From Variovorax sp. E3 (GTDB lineage: Bacteria; Pseudomonadota; Gammaproteobacteria; Burkholderiales; Burkholderiaceae_C): a DNA stretch of 38,372 nt. The translations under genes were made by a program, and so were the position numbers. The stretch is taken from the NCBI RefSeq assembly GCF_016082275.1, contig NZ_MOWM01000065.1, forward strand, positions 1 through 38,372. The letters are read 5' to 3'. The first letter of the stretch is position 1; each line of letters begins with the position of its first letter. Shown piece by piece: positions 24,852 to 33,214 of this stretch. Below the pieces are notes generated by a model, which saw only the letters and a list, made by a program, of their open reading frames with translations, had not been told where the DNA came from and did not search any database.

Positions 24852-25862
24852 ATGGCAACGGTTCAGGTCGCCCTCTGGGTGGTGATAGTGCTGGTCGCGC
24901 TCGCGATCCTGTTCGACTTCATGAACGGGTTCCACGACGCCGCCAATTCGATCGCGACGGTGGTTTCCACCGGCGTGCTCAAGCCGGGGCAGGCCGTGGT
25001 GTTCGCGGCCTTCTTCAACCTGATCGCGATCTTCATCTTCCACCTGAGCGTGGCGGCCACCGTGGGCAAGGGCATCGCCCAGCCCGGGGTGGTCGACGTG
25101 CACGTGGTGTTCGGCGCGCTGGTGGGCGCCATCAGCTGGAACCTCGTCACCTGGTACTACGGCATTCCGAGCAGCTCGTCGCACGCGCTGATCGGCGGCA
25201 TCGTGGGCGCGGTGATCGCCAAGACCGGCGCCAGCGGCCTCGTGGCCTCGGGCATCTGGAAGACGGTGGCCTTCATCTTCGTGTCGCCGCTGCTGGGCTT
25301 CTTGCTGGGCTCGATGATGATGGTGGTGGTGGCCTGGGGCTTCCGCCGCGCCACGCCGTCGCGCGTGGACCGGTGGTTCCGCCGGCTGCAGCTGGTTTCG
25401 GCCGGCGCCTACAGTTTGGGCCACGGCGGCAACGACGCGCAGAAGACCATCGGCATCATCTGGATGCTGCTGATTGCCACCGGCTACGCCAACGCCGGCG
25501 ACGCGAGCCCGCCGACCTGGACCATCGTGAGCTGCTACGCCGCGATCGCGCTGGGCACCATGTTCGGCGGCTGGCGCATCGTGAAGACCATGGGCCAGAA
25601 GATCACCAAGCTCAAGCCCGTGGGCGGCTTCTGCGCCGAGACGGGCGGGGCGCTGACGCTGTTCCTGGCCACCGCGCTGGGCATTCCGGTGTCGACCACG
25701 CACACCATCACGGGCGCCATCGTCGGCGTGGGCTCCACGCAGCGCGCGAGCGCCGTGCGTTGGGGCGTGGCGGGGAACATCGTGTGGGCCTGGATCTTCA
25801 CGATCCCGGCGTCGGCCTTCGTGGCTGCGATTGCCTACTGGCTCAGCATGCAGCTGTTCTGA
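24852..25862 (+). CDS. pit: Low-affinity inorganic phosphate transporter, Pit family
   Basis: A 336-aa inner-membrane carrier with about ten hydrophobic segments, importing metal-phosphate with protons. The duplicated PiT signatures are present: DFMNGFHDAANSIATVVSTG near residue 20-40 and GGNDAQKTIGIIWMLL near residue 195. IPSSSSHALIGGIVG and IPVSTTHTITGAIVGVG are the matching inner repeats. It belongs to the short form without a long central cytoplasmic loop. It is translated right after DUF47 and ends 17 bp before the convergent TM2 gene. Confidence 0.94.
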   Translation: MATVQVALWVVIVLVALAILFDFMNGFHDAANSIATVVSTGVLKPGQAVVFAAFFNLIAIFIFHLSVAATVGKGIAQPGVVDVHVVFGALVGAISWNLVTWYYGIPSSSSHALIGGIVGAVIAKTGASGLVASGIWKTVAFIFVSPLLGFLLGSMMMVVVAWGFRRATPSRVDRWFRRLQLVSAGAYSLGHGGNDAQKTIGIIWMLLIATGYANAGDASPPTWTIVSCYAAIALGTMFGGWRIVKTMGQKITKLKPVGGFCAETGGALTLFLATALGIPVSTTHTITGAIVGVGSTQRASAVRWGVAGNIVWAWIFTIPASAFVAAIAYWLSMQLF

Positions 25863-25879
25863 GCCAAGAGCCGTTACCG

Positions 25880-26326
25880 TTACTGCGAAATCTTCCGGCC
25901 TTCTTCGACCTGGTGCTCGAAGTAGCGCTGGAAGCTGAACACGATACTGGCCATCAGGATCGTGCTGCCGAAGAACAGCGACAACACCACCGCGCCGATG
26001 GTGAACCAGTTCGTGTGGCCGGGCGCCGCATCGGCCGCTGCGTTCGTGTTGAAGCGGGCGTTCCACTTCTCCGGCGTCATGAGGCCGTAGACGATAGCCG
26101 TCAGCGCGCAGCCCGCGATGGTGAAGCCCAGCAGCGGAATCAGCGCCCAGCTCAGGCCGTCGTCCACGCCGTACATGCGCACGCGCTCAATGCCGTAGAT
26201 GCCCAGCGCCGTGGGAATGGGCAGCAGCCAGCCGAGCCAGTCGCCAATGCCGCGCAGGTAGAAGCGGTGCAGGCCGAGCGGGCCGCCCAGGAAAGTGAGC
26301 CAGGCGGCGGTGGTCTTGTTTTTCAT
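25880..26326 (-). CDS. TM2-domain membrane protein
   Basis: A 148-aa protein with a TM2-type N-terminal half (AAWLTFLGGPLGLHRFYLRG, a hydrophobic pair joined by a short turn). Two further hydrophobic segments follow (ALIPLLGFTIAGCALTAIVY and FTIGAVVLSLFFGSTILMAS) and a charged C-terminus. The conserved GLHRFYL motif supports TM2; function is unknown. It starts seven bases after the stop of the GNAT gene, so the two are probably co-transcribed. Confidence 0.82.
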   Translation of the reverse strand: MKNKTTAAWLTFLGGPLGLHRFYLRGIGDWLGWLLPIPTALGIYGIERVRMYGVDDGLSWALIPLLGFTIAGCALTAIVYGLMTPEKWNARFNTNAAADAAPGHTNWFTIGAVVLSLFFGSTILMASIVFSFQRYFEHQVEEGRKISQ

Positions 26327-26333
26327 TCGGGTC

Positions 26334-26858
26334 TCATTCGGGGCGGGTGGTGCTGCCTTCGCCGAGCACTTTTTCCATCAATACGACATCGCGCCATTCG
26401 CCGAACTTCCAGCCGCAGTCTTTCAGCACGCCCACGTGCGTGAAGCCCTGGCTGCGATGCACGCCGACCGAGCCCGCGTTGGCCGAGTCGCCGATCACCG
26501 CGATCAGCTTGCGCACGCCGGCCGCCTCGGCGGCCTGCGACAGCGCGGCCAGCAGCTTGGCGCCCAGACCCTTGCCGCGTGCTGACTCCGACATGTAGAT
26601 CGAGTCCTCGGCCGAGAAACGGTAGGCCGGGCGCGGCTTGAACCAGTTGCAGTAGGCAAAACCCAACACTTCGCCATTTTCTTCGGCGACCAGGTACGGC
26701 AGGTTCTTGGCGAGCACGTCGGCGCGGCGGGCGCTCATGTCGGCGGGGGAGGGAGGCTCTGTTTCGAAGGTGCCGGTGCCGTTCAGCACGTGGTGGCCAT
26801 AGATGGCGGCGATGGCCGCGATGTCTTCTTCGCGGCTGGGACGGATGGTCAGGGGCAT
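26334..26858 (-). CDS. GNAT-family N-acetyltransferase (phosphinothricin/methionine sulfoximine acetyltransferase-like)
   Basis: A 174-aa acetyltransferase. The acetyl-CoA loop is SESARGKGLGAKLLAALSQA, preceded by GFAYCNWFKPRPAYRFSAED, which is typical of the Pat/MddA subgroup acting on glutamate analogues or aromatic and sulfoximine amino acids. IYGHHVLNGTGTFETEPPS near the N-terminus is also characteristic. I chose ATG 26858 (MPLTIRPSREED). It is divergent from the rpsP operon, with the operon promoter 30 bp upstream. Confidence 0.9.
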   Translation of the reverse strand: MPLTIRPSREEDIAAIAAIYGHHVLNGTGTFETEPPSPADMSARRADVLAKNLPYLVAEENGEVLGFAYCNWFKPRPAYRFSAEDSIYMSESARGKGLGAKLLAALSQAAEAAGVRKLIAVIGDSANAGSVGVHRSQGFTHVGVLKDCGWKFGEWRDVVLMEKVLGEGSTTRPE

Positions 26859-26887
26859 GGGCGGAAACAGATGGCGCAAGGCCGGAA

Positions 26888-26916
26888 TTCGTGAAAAACG
26901 CGTGTCGGGCTATAAT
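26888..26916 (+). promoter_or_regulatory. Promoter of the rpsP-rimM-trmD-rplS operon
   Basis: A perfect TATAAT at 26911-26916 is preceded by TTCGTG at 26888-26893 with a 17-base spacer. It implies a leader of about 115 bases before rpsP, whose ATG has AAGGA seven bases upstream. Confidence 0.65.
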
Positions 26917-27036
26917 CGCAGGCTTTTCAGCGTGTCGCTGGCCGGGTGGCCATGTCGCGTGTCTCGACGCTGGAAGAACATTGTGAGCGGGCCTCTTCTT
27001 CATCCATAAGGCCTGCTGACCACCCAAGGATAAATC

Positions 27037-27300
27037 ATGGTCGTCATTCGACTCTCCCGCGGCGGCTCCAAAGGCCGTCCGTTCTTCAACATCGTCGTGT
27101 CGGACAAGCGCGTTCGCCGCGATGGCCGTTTCATCGAGCGCCTGGGTTTCTACAACCCGACCGCCAAGGAAAACGAAGAAAGCATCCGTATCGCCCAGGA
27201 CCGCCTGGCGTACTGGAAGAGCGTCGGCGCACAAGCTTCGCCCACCGTTCTGCGCATCATCAAGCAAGCTGCCGCGGCAGCTCCCAAGGCGGCGGCCTAA
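27037..27300 (+). CDS. rpsP: 30S ribosomal protein S16
   Basis: An 87-aa S16 protein, part of the 30S body and early assembly. It opens with VVIRLSRGGSKGRPFFNIVV and contains SDKRVRRDGRFIERLGFYNP and RIAQDRLAYWKSVGAQASPT, all canonical; it ends in an Ala/Lys tail. It is the first gene of the classic rpsP-rimM-trmD-rplS operon and ends 15 bp before rimM. Confidence 0.98.
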   Translation: MVVIRLSRGGSKGRPFFNIVVSDKRVRRDGRFIERLGFYNPTAKENEESIRIAQDRLAYWKSVGAQASPTVLRIIKQAAAAAPKAAA

Positions 27301-27315
27301 GCGTCCCGCACGGCG

Positions 27316-27870
27316 ATGTTGCCTACACTCGAAGCCGCCGAATTGCCGGCGGATGCGATTGAAGTCGGGCGCATCGCCGATGCATGGGGCATCAAGGGCT
27401 GGTTCAAGGTCCTGCCCCACAGCGCCCAACCCGAGGCGCTCTTTTCTTCCAAGCGCTGGTTCCTGCAGGCTCCCGGAGCCTCCGCCGCCACCGCTTTCCG
27501 GCTCGCGATCCGCGAAGCCAAAGAACATTCCGACTGCATCGTCGCCACATCCGACGACGTGGCCGACCGCAACGCCGCCGAGGCCCTGCGCGGCGCGCGC
27601 GTCTTCGTGCCGCGCTCCAGCTTTCCCACGGCCGGCGACGACGAGTACTACTGGGTCGACCTGATCGGCCTGTCGGTGGTCAACCGCGAAGGCGTGGTGC
27701 TCGGCGCCGTGCGCGAGCTGCTCGCCACCGGCCCGCAGACCACGCTGGTGCTCACGGCCGAAGAAGACGGCAAGGCCATCGAACGCATGGTGCCCTTCGT
27801 TTCTGTCTTCGTCGACAAGGTCGACCTGGCCGGCCGGCTCATCACGGTCGACTGGCAACCCGAATACTGA
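27316..27870 (+). CDS. rimM: Ribosome maturation factor RimM
   Basis: A 184-aa two-domain factor that binds S19 and helps fold the 30S head. The N-terminal domain begins VGRIADAWGIKGWFKVLPHS. The C-terminal PRC-barrel-like domain includes YYWVDLIGLSVVNREGVVLG and the closing segment MVPFVSVFVDKVDLAGRLIT. Length is typical. It is third-operon standard position between rpsP and trmD, 16 bp from the latter. Confidence 0.96.
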   Translation: MLPTLEAAELPADAIEVGRIADAWGIKGWFKVLPHSAQPEALFSSKRWFLQAPGASAATAFRLAIREAKEHSDCIVATSDDVADRNAAEALRGARVFVPRSSFPTAGDDEYYWVDLIGLSVVNREGVVLGAVRELLATGPQTTLVLTAEEDGKAIERMVPFVSVFVDKVDLAGRLITVDWQPEY

Positions 27871-27886
27871 ACGGCGCTCGCGCGGC

Positions 27887-28633
27887 ATGCGCTTCGACGT
27901 CATCACCCTGTTTCCCGAGCTGTTCGCGCCCTTCGTGGCCAGCGGCGTGACGCGTCGCGCCTACGAGTCGAAGCAGGTCGAGGTCGTGCTGTGGAATCCG
28001 CGCGACTACGCGCTGGGCAACTACAAGCGCGTGGACGACCGCCCCTTCGGCGGCGGCCCCGGCATGGTGATGATGGCCGAGCCGCTGGCGGCCTGCCTCG
28101 ACGCGGCGCTGGCCGCGCGTGGGGCGCAGGCGCCCGTCGTGCTGTTCTCGCCCATCGGCGAAGCCCTGAAGCACGAAGCGGTCGAGCGCTGGTCGGCCAG
28201 CGAAGGCGCGGTGCTGGTCTGCGGCCGCTACGAAGGCATCGACCAGCGCTTCATCGACGCGCGCATCACCCACCAGATCAGCCTGGGCGACTTCGTGCTC
28301 TCCGGCGGCGAGATCGCGGCCATGGCGCTGCTCGACGCCGTGGCGCGCCTGCAGCCGGGCGTGCTCGGCGACGAGGCCAGCCACGTGCAGGACAGCTTCA
28401 ACCCCGCGCTCGACGGCCTGCTCGACTGCCCGCACTACACGCGGCCCGAACAGTGGAACGGGCAGGGCGTTCCGGCCCCGCTGCTCTCGGGCCACCATGC
28501 GCAGATCGAGCGCTGGCGGCGTGACCAGCGGCTGGCCATCACGGCCGCCCGGCGCCCCGAATTGATCGACGCCGCCCGCGCGGCGGGGCGTCTGGGCAAG
28601 GCCGATGAGGCCGCGCTGAAAAAAAAGCTATAA
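27887..28633 (+). CDS. trmD: tRNA (guanine-37-N1)-methyltransferase
   Basis: A 248-aa SPOUT-fold enzyme that methylates G37 next to the anticodon and prevents +1 frameshifting. The start MRFDVITLFPELF is canonical. RPFGGGPGMVMMAEPL, VCGRYEGIDQRFIDARITHQ, and SLGDFVLSGGEIAAMALLDA form the trefoil-knot SAM site. The gene ends in a run of eight A residues (lysines) and its TAA lies inside a TATAAT that may serve rplS. Confidence 0.97.
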   Translation: MRFDVITLFPELFAPFVASGVTRRAYESKQVEVVLWNPRDYALGNYKRVDDRPFGGGPGMVMMAEPLAACLDAALAARGAQAPVVLFSPIGEALKHEAVERWSASEGAVLVCGRYEGIDQRFIDARITHQISLGDFVLSGGEIAAMALLDAVARLQPGVLGDEASHVQDSFNPALDGLLDCPHYTRPEQWNGQGVPAPLLSGHHAQIERWRRDQRLAITAARRPELIDAARAAGRLGKADEAALKKKL

Positions 28634-28634
28634 T
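28629..28634 (+). promoter_or_regulatory. Possible internal promoter for rplS
   Basis: A perfect TATAAT overlaps the trmD stop codon. The -35 region (TGAGGC at 28606-28611, 17-base spacing) is poor. The 124-base gap before rplS is long for this compact operon and includes CTGCCC/GGGCAG arms (28653-28658 with 28681-28686), which fits an independent transcript with its own leader. Confidence 0.4.
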
Positions 28635-28757
28635 CTTCGGTTCCCCGATCCTCTGCCCGGCCGCGCCTGGCAATTTCATGGGGCAGGTCGCAAGACACGC
28701 CCCTGGAAGCCAACAGCGCCTTTTGTGTAGCCCGACACGATCGACTATCAGGAAATC

Positions 28758-29134
28758 ATGAACCTCATTGAAACCCTCGAGCAGGAAGAAATCGCCCGCC
28801 TCGGCAAGACCATCCCCGATTTCATGCCTGGTGACACCGTCATCGTGAGCGTGAGCGTCGTCGAAGGCACCCGCAAGCGCGTGCAGGCCTACGAAGCGTC
28901 GTGATCGCCAAGCGCAACCGTGGCCTGAACAGCGGCTTCACCGTGCGCAAGATCTCCAGCGGCGAAGGCGTGGAGCGTACGTTCCAGACCTACAGCCCGC
29001 TGATCGCCGGCATCGAAGTCAAGCGTCGTGGCGATGTGCGCCGCGCCAAGCTGTACTACCTGCGCGAGCGCAGCGGTCGTTCGGCACGCATCAAGGAAAA
29101 GCTGCCGAGCAAGTCGACGGCTGCTGCCAAGTAA
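28758..29134 (+). CDS. rplS: 50S ribosomal protein L19, with one apparent frameshift
   Basis: L19 sits at the 30S-50S interface. The ATG at 28758 gives MNLIETLEQEEIARLGKTIP and continues through VVEGTRKRVQAYE, where the frame ends. The next frame continues VIAKRNRGLNSGFTVRKISS, GVERTFQTYSPLIAGIEVKR and RRAKLYYLRERSGRSARIKE. Adding one G near 28896 restores AYEGVVIAKRNRG, the invariant family sequence, and a 125-aa protein. The break in an essential, otherwise perfect ribosomal protein is best explained as a sequence error. A strong terminator follows. Confidence 0.96.
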
Positions 29135-29152
29135 GCAGCGCTGTCGTGCAAG

Positions 29153-29178
29153 AAAAGCCGCCGCTCTGGCGGCTTTTT
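29153..29178 (+). terminator. Intrinsic terminator of the trmD operon
   Basis: AAAAGCCGCC (29153-29162) pairs with GGCGGCTTTT (29168-29177) around a five-base loop, followed by a further T. It lies 18 bases after the rplS stop. Confidence 0.9.
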
Positions 29179-29257
29179 GCATTGGTGCTCCGCACAAAAA
29201 GACAGCGTCGCTTTTTTACGCTCTACTCCTCCTACCCGGTTCCCGCCACTTCATCTC

Positions 29258-29997
29258 TTGACCACCACTTCCGTCCCCCTGCAATCCGTGCCCCTCGAGC
29301 CTGTCAACGCCGTGGTGCCGCCCACGCTGCTGCAGTTCGATCCGCGCGAGGCGCCCTTCGAGGACGGCAGTGACGGCTTGCCCGCGGTGGCCCCCGCGCA
29401 GCTGACGGCGCAGGCCCTGCGCGCACGCTTCGCCACGCCCCCCGCGTGGACGCCCGAGCTGCGCCGCGAGCCGCGCATGATCGACCGCGCGCCCGCGCAG
29501 GCGGCCGTGCTGGTGCCGATCGTGCAGCGCCCCGAAGGCGCGAGCGTGCTGCTCACCGAGCGCACCACGCACCTGTCGAACCACTCGGGGCAGGTGGCGT
29601 TTCCGGGCGGCCGCGTCGATCCGGAAGACGCCAACATCAGCGCCGCCGCGCTGCGCGAGGCCTGGGAAGAGGTGGGCCTTTCGGCCCAGTTCATCGAGGT
29701 GCTGGGCAGCCTTCCGACCTACACGACCGTGACCTCGTTCATCGTCACGCCGGTGGTCGCGCTGGTGCAGCCCGACTTCGAGCTCACCATCAACCCTTAC
29801 GAAGTGGCGCAAGCTTCGAGGTGCCGCTCGCATGGCTGATGGACCCGGCCAACCACCGCCGCCATTCCGTGAGCGCCACCGACGGCCGCAGGCGCCAGTG
29901 GTATTCGATGCCCTACCAGGACGGCCCCGACGAGCGTTTCGTCTGGGGTGCGACGGCGGGCATGCTGCGCAATCTCTACCGCTTTCTCGCGGCCTGA
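29258..29997 (+). CDS. CoA pyrophosphatase-type Nudix hydrolase, with one apparent frameshift
   Basis: A Nudix protein of the CoA/acyl-CoA pyrophosphatase subgroup: VLLTERTTHLSNHSGQVAFP leads into the Nudix box that begins GGRVDPED and ends ALREAWEEVGL. The frame breaks near 29816 within INPYEVAQA. Adding one T gives YEVAQAFEVPLAWLMDPANH, and the protein ends RNLYRFLAA at 29997. The start is uncertain: TTG 29258 and GTG 29288 are both in frame, with no clear ribosome binding site, and I report the longer. It begins after the trmD-operon terminator and leads a plus-strand run with the CobD-like gene, hisC and the DUF695-like gene. Confidence 0.88.
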
Positions 29998-30050
29998 ATC
30001 TGCCCTCTATTCCCGCCTGAATCTTCAGGCGGTCTCGCTATCATCGAAGG

Positions 30051-31052
30051 ATGAGCTTCTTTGCCATCCTGTGCGCGTTGCTGATCGAGCAGGTGCGCCC
30101 GTTGGGCCCGCACAACCCCGTGTACGGCAGCGTTCTGGCGTGGACACGCTGGACCAGCCGCAACTTCGACGCGGGCAAGCCGCATCACGGATGGATCGCA
30201 TGGGGCCTCGCGGTGTTCGTGCCCACGCTGATGGCGCTGGGCGTGCACTGGCTGCTGGTGCTCACACTGGGCCTGCCGTTCGCGGTGCTCTGGAGCATCG
30301 CGGTGCTCTACGTCACGCTGGGCTTCCGTCAGTTCAGCCACCACTTCACGGACATCCGCGACGCGCTCGACGAAGGCGACGAGCCGCTGGCGCGCTCGCT
30401 GCTCGCGCACTGGCAGGGCGTCGATGCGGCCGACCTGCCGCGCAGCGAAATCGTGCGCCACGTCATCGAGCATTCGGTGATCGCGGCGCATCGCCACGTG
30501 TTCGGCGTGCTCGCCTGGTTCTCGATCATCGCGGCCATCGGCCTGGGCCCGGCGGGTGCGGTGTTCTACCGCATGAGCGAGTTTGTCTCGCGCTACTGGG
30601 CCCACAAGAACGGCGCCGCGGTGCAGCCGTCGAGCGTCTCGGTGCAAGAGGCGGCCGACCGCGCCTGGCACGCGATCGACTGGCTGCCCGCGCGCATCAC
30701 GGCGCTCGGCTTCGCGGTGGTCGGCAGCTTCGAGGAAGCCATCGATTGCTGGCGCAACGACGCGCAGCGCTTCCCCAACGAGAACGACGGCGTGATCCTG
30801 GCCGCCACCTCCGGCGCGGTCAACGTGCGGCTCGGCGGCGGCGCGCTGCGCCCGATTCCGACGCTCGATCCGCTGTCGCGCGCCCAGGCCGGTGAATCCG
30901 TCGCCGACGGCCGCCCGCCGGACAGCGGCAGCACGCCCGGCCGCGAGCCCGAGCCCGGCCACCTGCGCAGCGTGGTGGGCCTGGTCTGGCGCTCCGTCGT
31001 GATGTGGATGGTGCTGCTGGCCCTGCTCACGCTGGCGCGCCTGCTCGGCTGA
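30051..31052 (+). CDS. CobD/CbiB-like membrane protein
   Basis: A 333-aa membrane protein with about four hydrophobic segments. Its features (FFAILCALLIEQVRPLGPHN start, LYVTLGFRQFSHHFTDIRDA, IVRHVIEHSVIAAHRHVFGV, and WHAIDWLPARITALGFAVVG) match the betaproteobacterial CobD/CbiB-like family. CbiB makes adenosylcobinamide phosphate in cobalamin synthesis, but members outside cobalamin clusters may do something else and no cob genes are nearby. A 40-residue Pro/Gly/Glu-rich linker precedes the last membrane helix. It ends 19 bp before hisC. Confidence 0.78.
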   Translation: MSFFAILCALLIEQVRPLGPHNPVYGSVLAWTRWTSRNFDAGKPHHGWIAWGLAVFVPTLMALGVHWLLVLTLGLPFAVLWSIAVLYVTLGFRQFSHHFTDIRDALDEGDEPLARSLLAHWQGVDAADLPRSEIVRHVIEHSVIAAHRHVFGVLAWFSIIAAIGLGPAGAVFYRMSEFVSRYWAHKNGAAVQPSSVSVQEAADRAWHAIDWLPARITALGFAVVGSFEEAIDCWRNDAQRFPNENDGVILAATSGAVNVRLGGGALRPIPTLDPLSRAQAGESVADGRPPDSGSTPGREPEPGHLRSVVGLVWRSVVMWMVLLALLTLARLLG

Positions 31053-31071
31053 GCCGGCGCCAAGGAATTTC

Positions 31072-32165
31072 ATGACCACCCCCGTCCCGGCTTTCTGGAG
31101 CCCGCGCATCGGCGCGCTCGAACCCTACGTGCCCGGCGAGCAGCCGCGCATCGCGAACCTCGTCAAGCTCAACACCAACGAGAACCCGTACCCGCCTTCG
31201 CCGGGCGTCGTCGGCGCCATCCGCCGCGCGGCCGAGAACAGCCTGGAGCTCTACCCCGACCCCACCTCGCTCGCGCTGCGCGAAGCGGTCGCGCGGCGCC
31301 ATGGCCTGCGCGCCGACCAGGTGTTCGCGGGCAACGGCTCCGACGAGGTGCTGGCGCACGCCTTCTTCGCGTTCTTCCAGCAGGCCGAACCGCTGCTGAT
31401 GCCCGACGTGAGCTACAGCTTCTACAAGGTCTACGCGCAGATCTACGGCATTGCCTGCGAGCTGCAGCCGGTCGACGACGGCTTGCGCATCGACATCGAC
31501 GCCATCGCGGCACGCGCCGGGCAAGGGTGCGGCGGCATCGTCATCGCCAACCCGAATGCGCCGACCGGCATCGGCGTGCCGCTCTCGCGCATCGAGCAAC
31601 TGCTGCAGGCCTGCCCCGATCGCGTGGTGCTGGTCGACGAGGCCTATGTCGATTTCGGTGGCGACAGCGCGCTGTCGCTCGTCGACAAATACCCGAACCT
31701 GCTGGTGGTGCAGACGCTTTCCAAGTCGCGCTCGCTGGCCGGCCTGCGTGTCGGTTTCGCCTGCGGCCAGTCGCACCTCGTCGACGGCCTGGTGCGCGTC
31801 AAGGACAGCTTCAATTCGTACCCGATCGACCGGCTGGCATCCGCCGGCGCCGTGGCCTCGCTCGAGGACGAAGAGGCCTTTCGCAGCGCCCGCGACAAGA
31901 TCGTCGACACCCGCGAAGGCCTCACGCTGCAGCTCGAGGACCTGGGCTTCGAGGTGCTGCCCTCGCAGGCCAATTTCATTTTGCGCGCCATCCCGGGCGC
32001 GATGCCGCCGAACTGGCCGCGTCGCTGCGCGAGCGCGCGGTGCTGGTGCGGCACTTCAGGCAGCCGCGCATTGCGCAGTACCTGCGCATCAGCATCGGCA
32101 CGCGCGAACAATGCAGCCTGCTCGTGCAGCACCTGCAAGACATTCTCCTCACCCCCTCTCCATGA
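31072..32165 (+). CDS. hisC: Histidinol-phosphate aminotransferase, with one apparent frameshift
   Basis: A class I/II PLP aminotransferase converting imidazole-acetol phosphate to histidinol phosphate in histidine synthesis. It shows VKLNTNENPYPPSP, VFAGNGSDEVLAHAFFAFFQ, IVIANPNAPTGIGVPLSRIE, VLVDEAYVDFGG and the PLP lysine in QTLSKSRSLAGLRVGFACGQ. The frame breaks in the T run at 31979-31982. Adding one T gives ANFIFARHPGRDAAELAASL and continues to IAQYLRISIGTREQ and the stop at 32165, a 364-aa protein of normal length. No other his genes are in the window, so an aromatic aminotransferase role of this paralogue type is possible. The stop overlaps the next start (ATGA). Confidence 0.92.
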
Positions 32166-33205
32166 ACGAAGCCCTGGCGATGCCGCCCCACGTCACCGAC
32201 CCGCGCTCCGCCGCGTGCGCGAGCTTCTGGCAAGCCGTGAGCAGCCAGCTCGAAAGCCTGCGAACCCTCTCCGGACCGGAGCTGATGGACGCACTGAACG
32301 GGCTGCTGGAGCCCTTCTTTCCGCAACTGGCCGTCGAAGTGGCGGGCGATCCACCGGCCTTCAAGCTGGTGCTGACGGCACACGGCTCCATCGACGACTT
32401 CGACGATGTGATGACGCTGGCGCAGTGCAGCCCGGCATTGCCGCAGGTGGAGGTCGAGGCCTTCAGGCAGCGCACCGGCGAAGGCTTCAGCATGCGGATG
32501 AACGACTTCGAGCTGGCGAGCTCTGAAATCCTCGTGAAGCACGAGCCCTACAGGGGCCTCGTGGCGCTGGAGATCGGCTTCGCCAAGCCGATCCCGATGG
32601 ACATGCAGGACCATGTGCGCCACATGAGCCTGATCATGCTCGACCACATCCTGGGCGAGTACGACACCGCGGTGAAGGTCGGGCCGGTCGACTATGTCGA
32701 TGTCGGCGACCCGGCCGATTTCGACGGCGTGTCGCTCGACACGTTCGTGCCGCTGTTCGACGCCTGCTGGCGCGACCAGCTCGGCCACACCGGCGTGTTC
32801 CCCGTGGGCGAGCATTCGTGGTCGGGCCTGAACGCCACGCGCGAGGCCGCGGACGGCCGCGAGATCGAGCTGGTCGTGATGCGCAACGACTCGGCCACCG
32901 CGCTCGTGGGCCGGGCCGACCTGAGCCATCGCCTGTCGGCGGCCGTGCCGGTCGAGTCGGGCGAAGAACTGGAGCAGGCGCGCATGCACGAAGACCAGCT
33001 GACGGCGCTGCTGCAGAAGCACGAGGAAGGCTGTTGCACGCACGTCGTGCTGGAGGAGGGCGTGCGCACCGTCTACTTCCAGGTCGCCAACCCCGAGGCC
33101 GCGATCGTGCACGCGCAAGCGGTGCAGGCGGAAGCGGAGTTGCCGGTGTCCCTTGACCTTGCCTTCGACCCGACCTGGAACGCCTACCGGATCTGGCTCG
33201 GCTGA
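32162..33205 (+). CDS. Uncharacterised protein, possibly DUF695-like
   Basis: A 347-aa soluble acidic protein with no signal peptide. The N-terminal ~140 residues follow a DUF695-like pattern: SAACASFWQAVSSQLESLRT, LLEPFFPQLAVEVAG, then FKLVLTAHGSIDDFDDVMTL and LPQVEVEAFRQR. A repeat-like second half contains MSLIMLDHILGEYDTAVKVG and, near the end, VVLEEGVRTVYFQVANPEAA. Function is unknown and the family match is from memory. It overlaps the hisC stop by four bases and faces rsgA convergently, nine bases apart. Confidence 0.75.
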   Translation: MNEALAMPPHVTDPRSAACASFWQAVSSQLESLRTLSGPELMDALNGLLEPFFPQLAVEVAGDPPAFKLVLTAHGSIDDFDDVMTLAQCSPALPQVEVEAFRQRTGEGFSMRMNDFELASSEILVKHEPYRGLVALEIGFAKPIPMDMQDHVRHMSLIMLDHILGEYDTAVKVGPVDYVDVGDPADFDGVSLDTFVPLFDACWRDQLGHTGVFPVGEHSWSGLNATREAADGREIELVVMRNDSATALVGRADLSHRLSAAVPVESGEELEQARMHEDQLTALLQKHEEGCCTHVVLEEGVRTVYFQVANPEAAIVHAQAVQAEAELPVSLDLAFDPTWNAYRIWLG

Positions 33206-33214
33206 GCCGCGGGC

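Noticed and set aside
28617..28633. Programmed frameshifting at the run of eight A at the end of trmD
   Set aside because: The trmD frame ends normally four codons later and the other frames give no conserved continuation.
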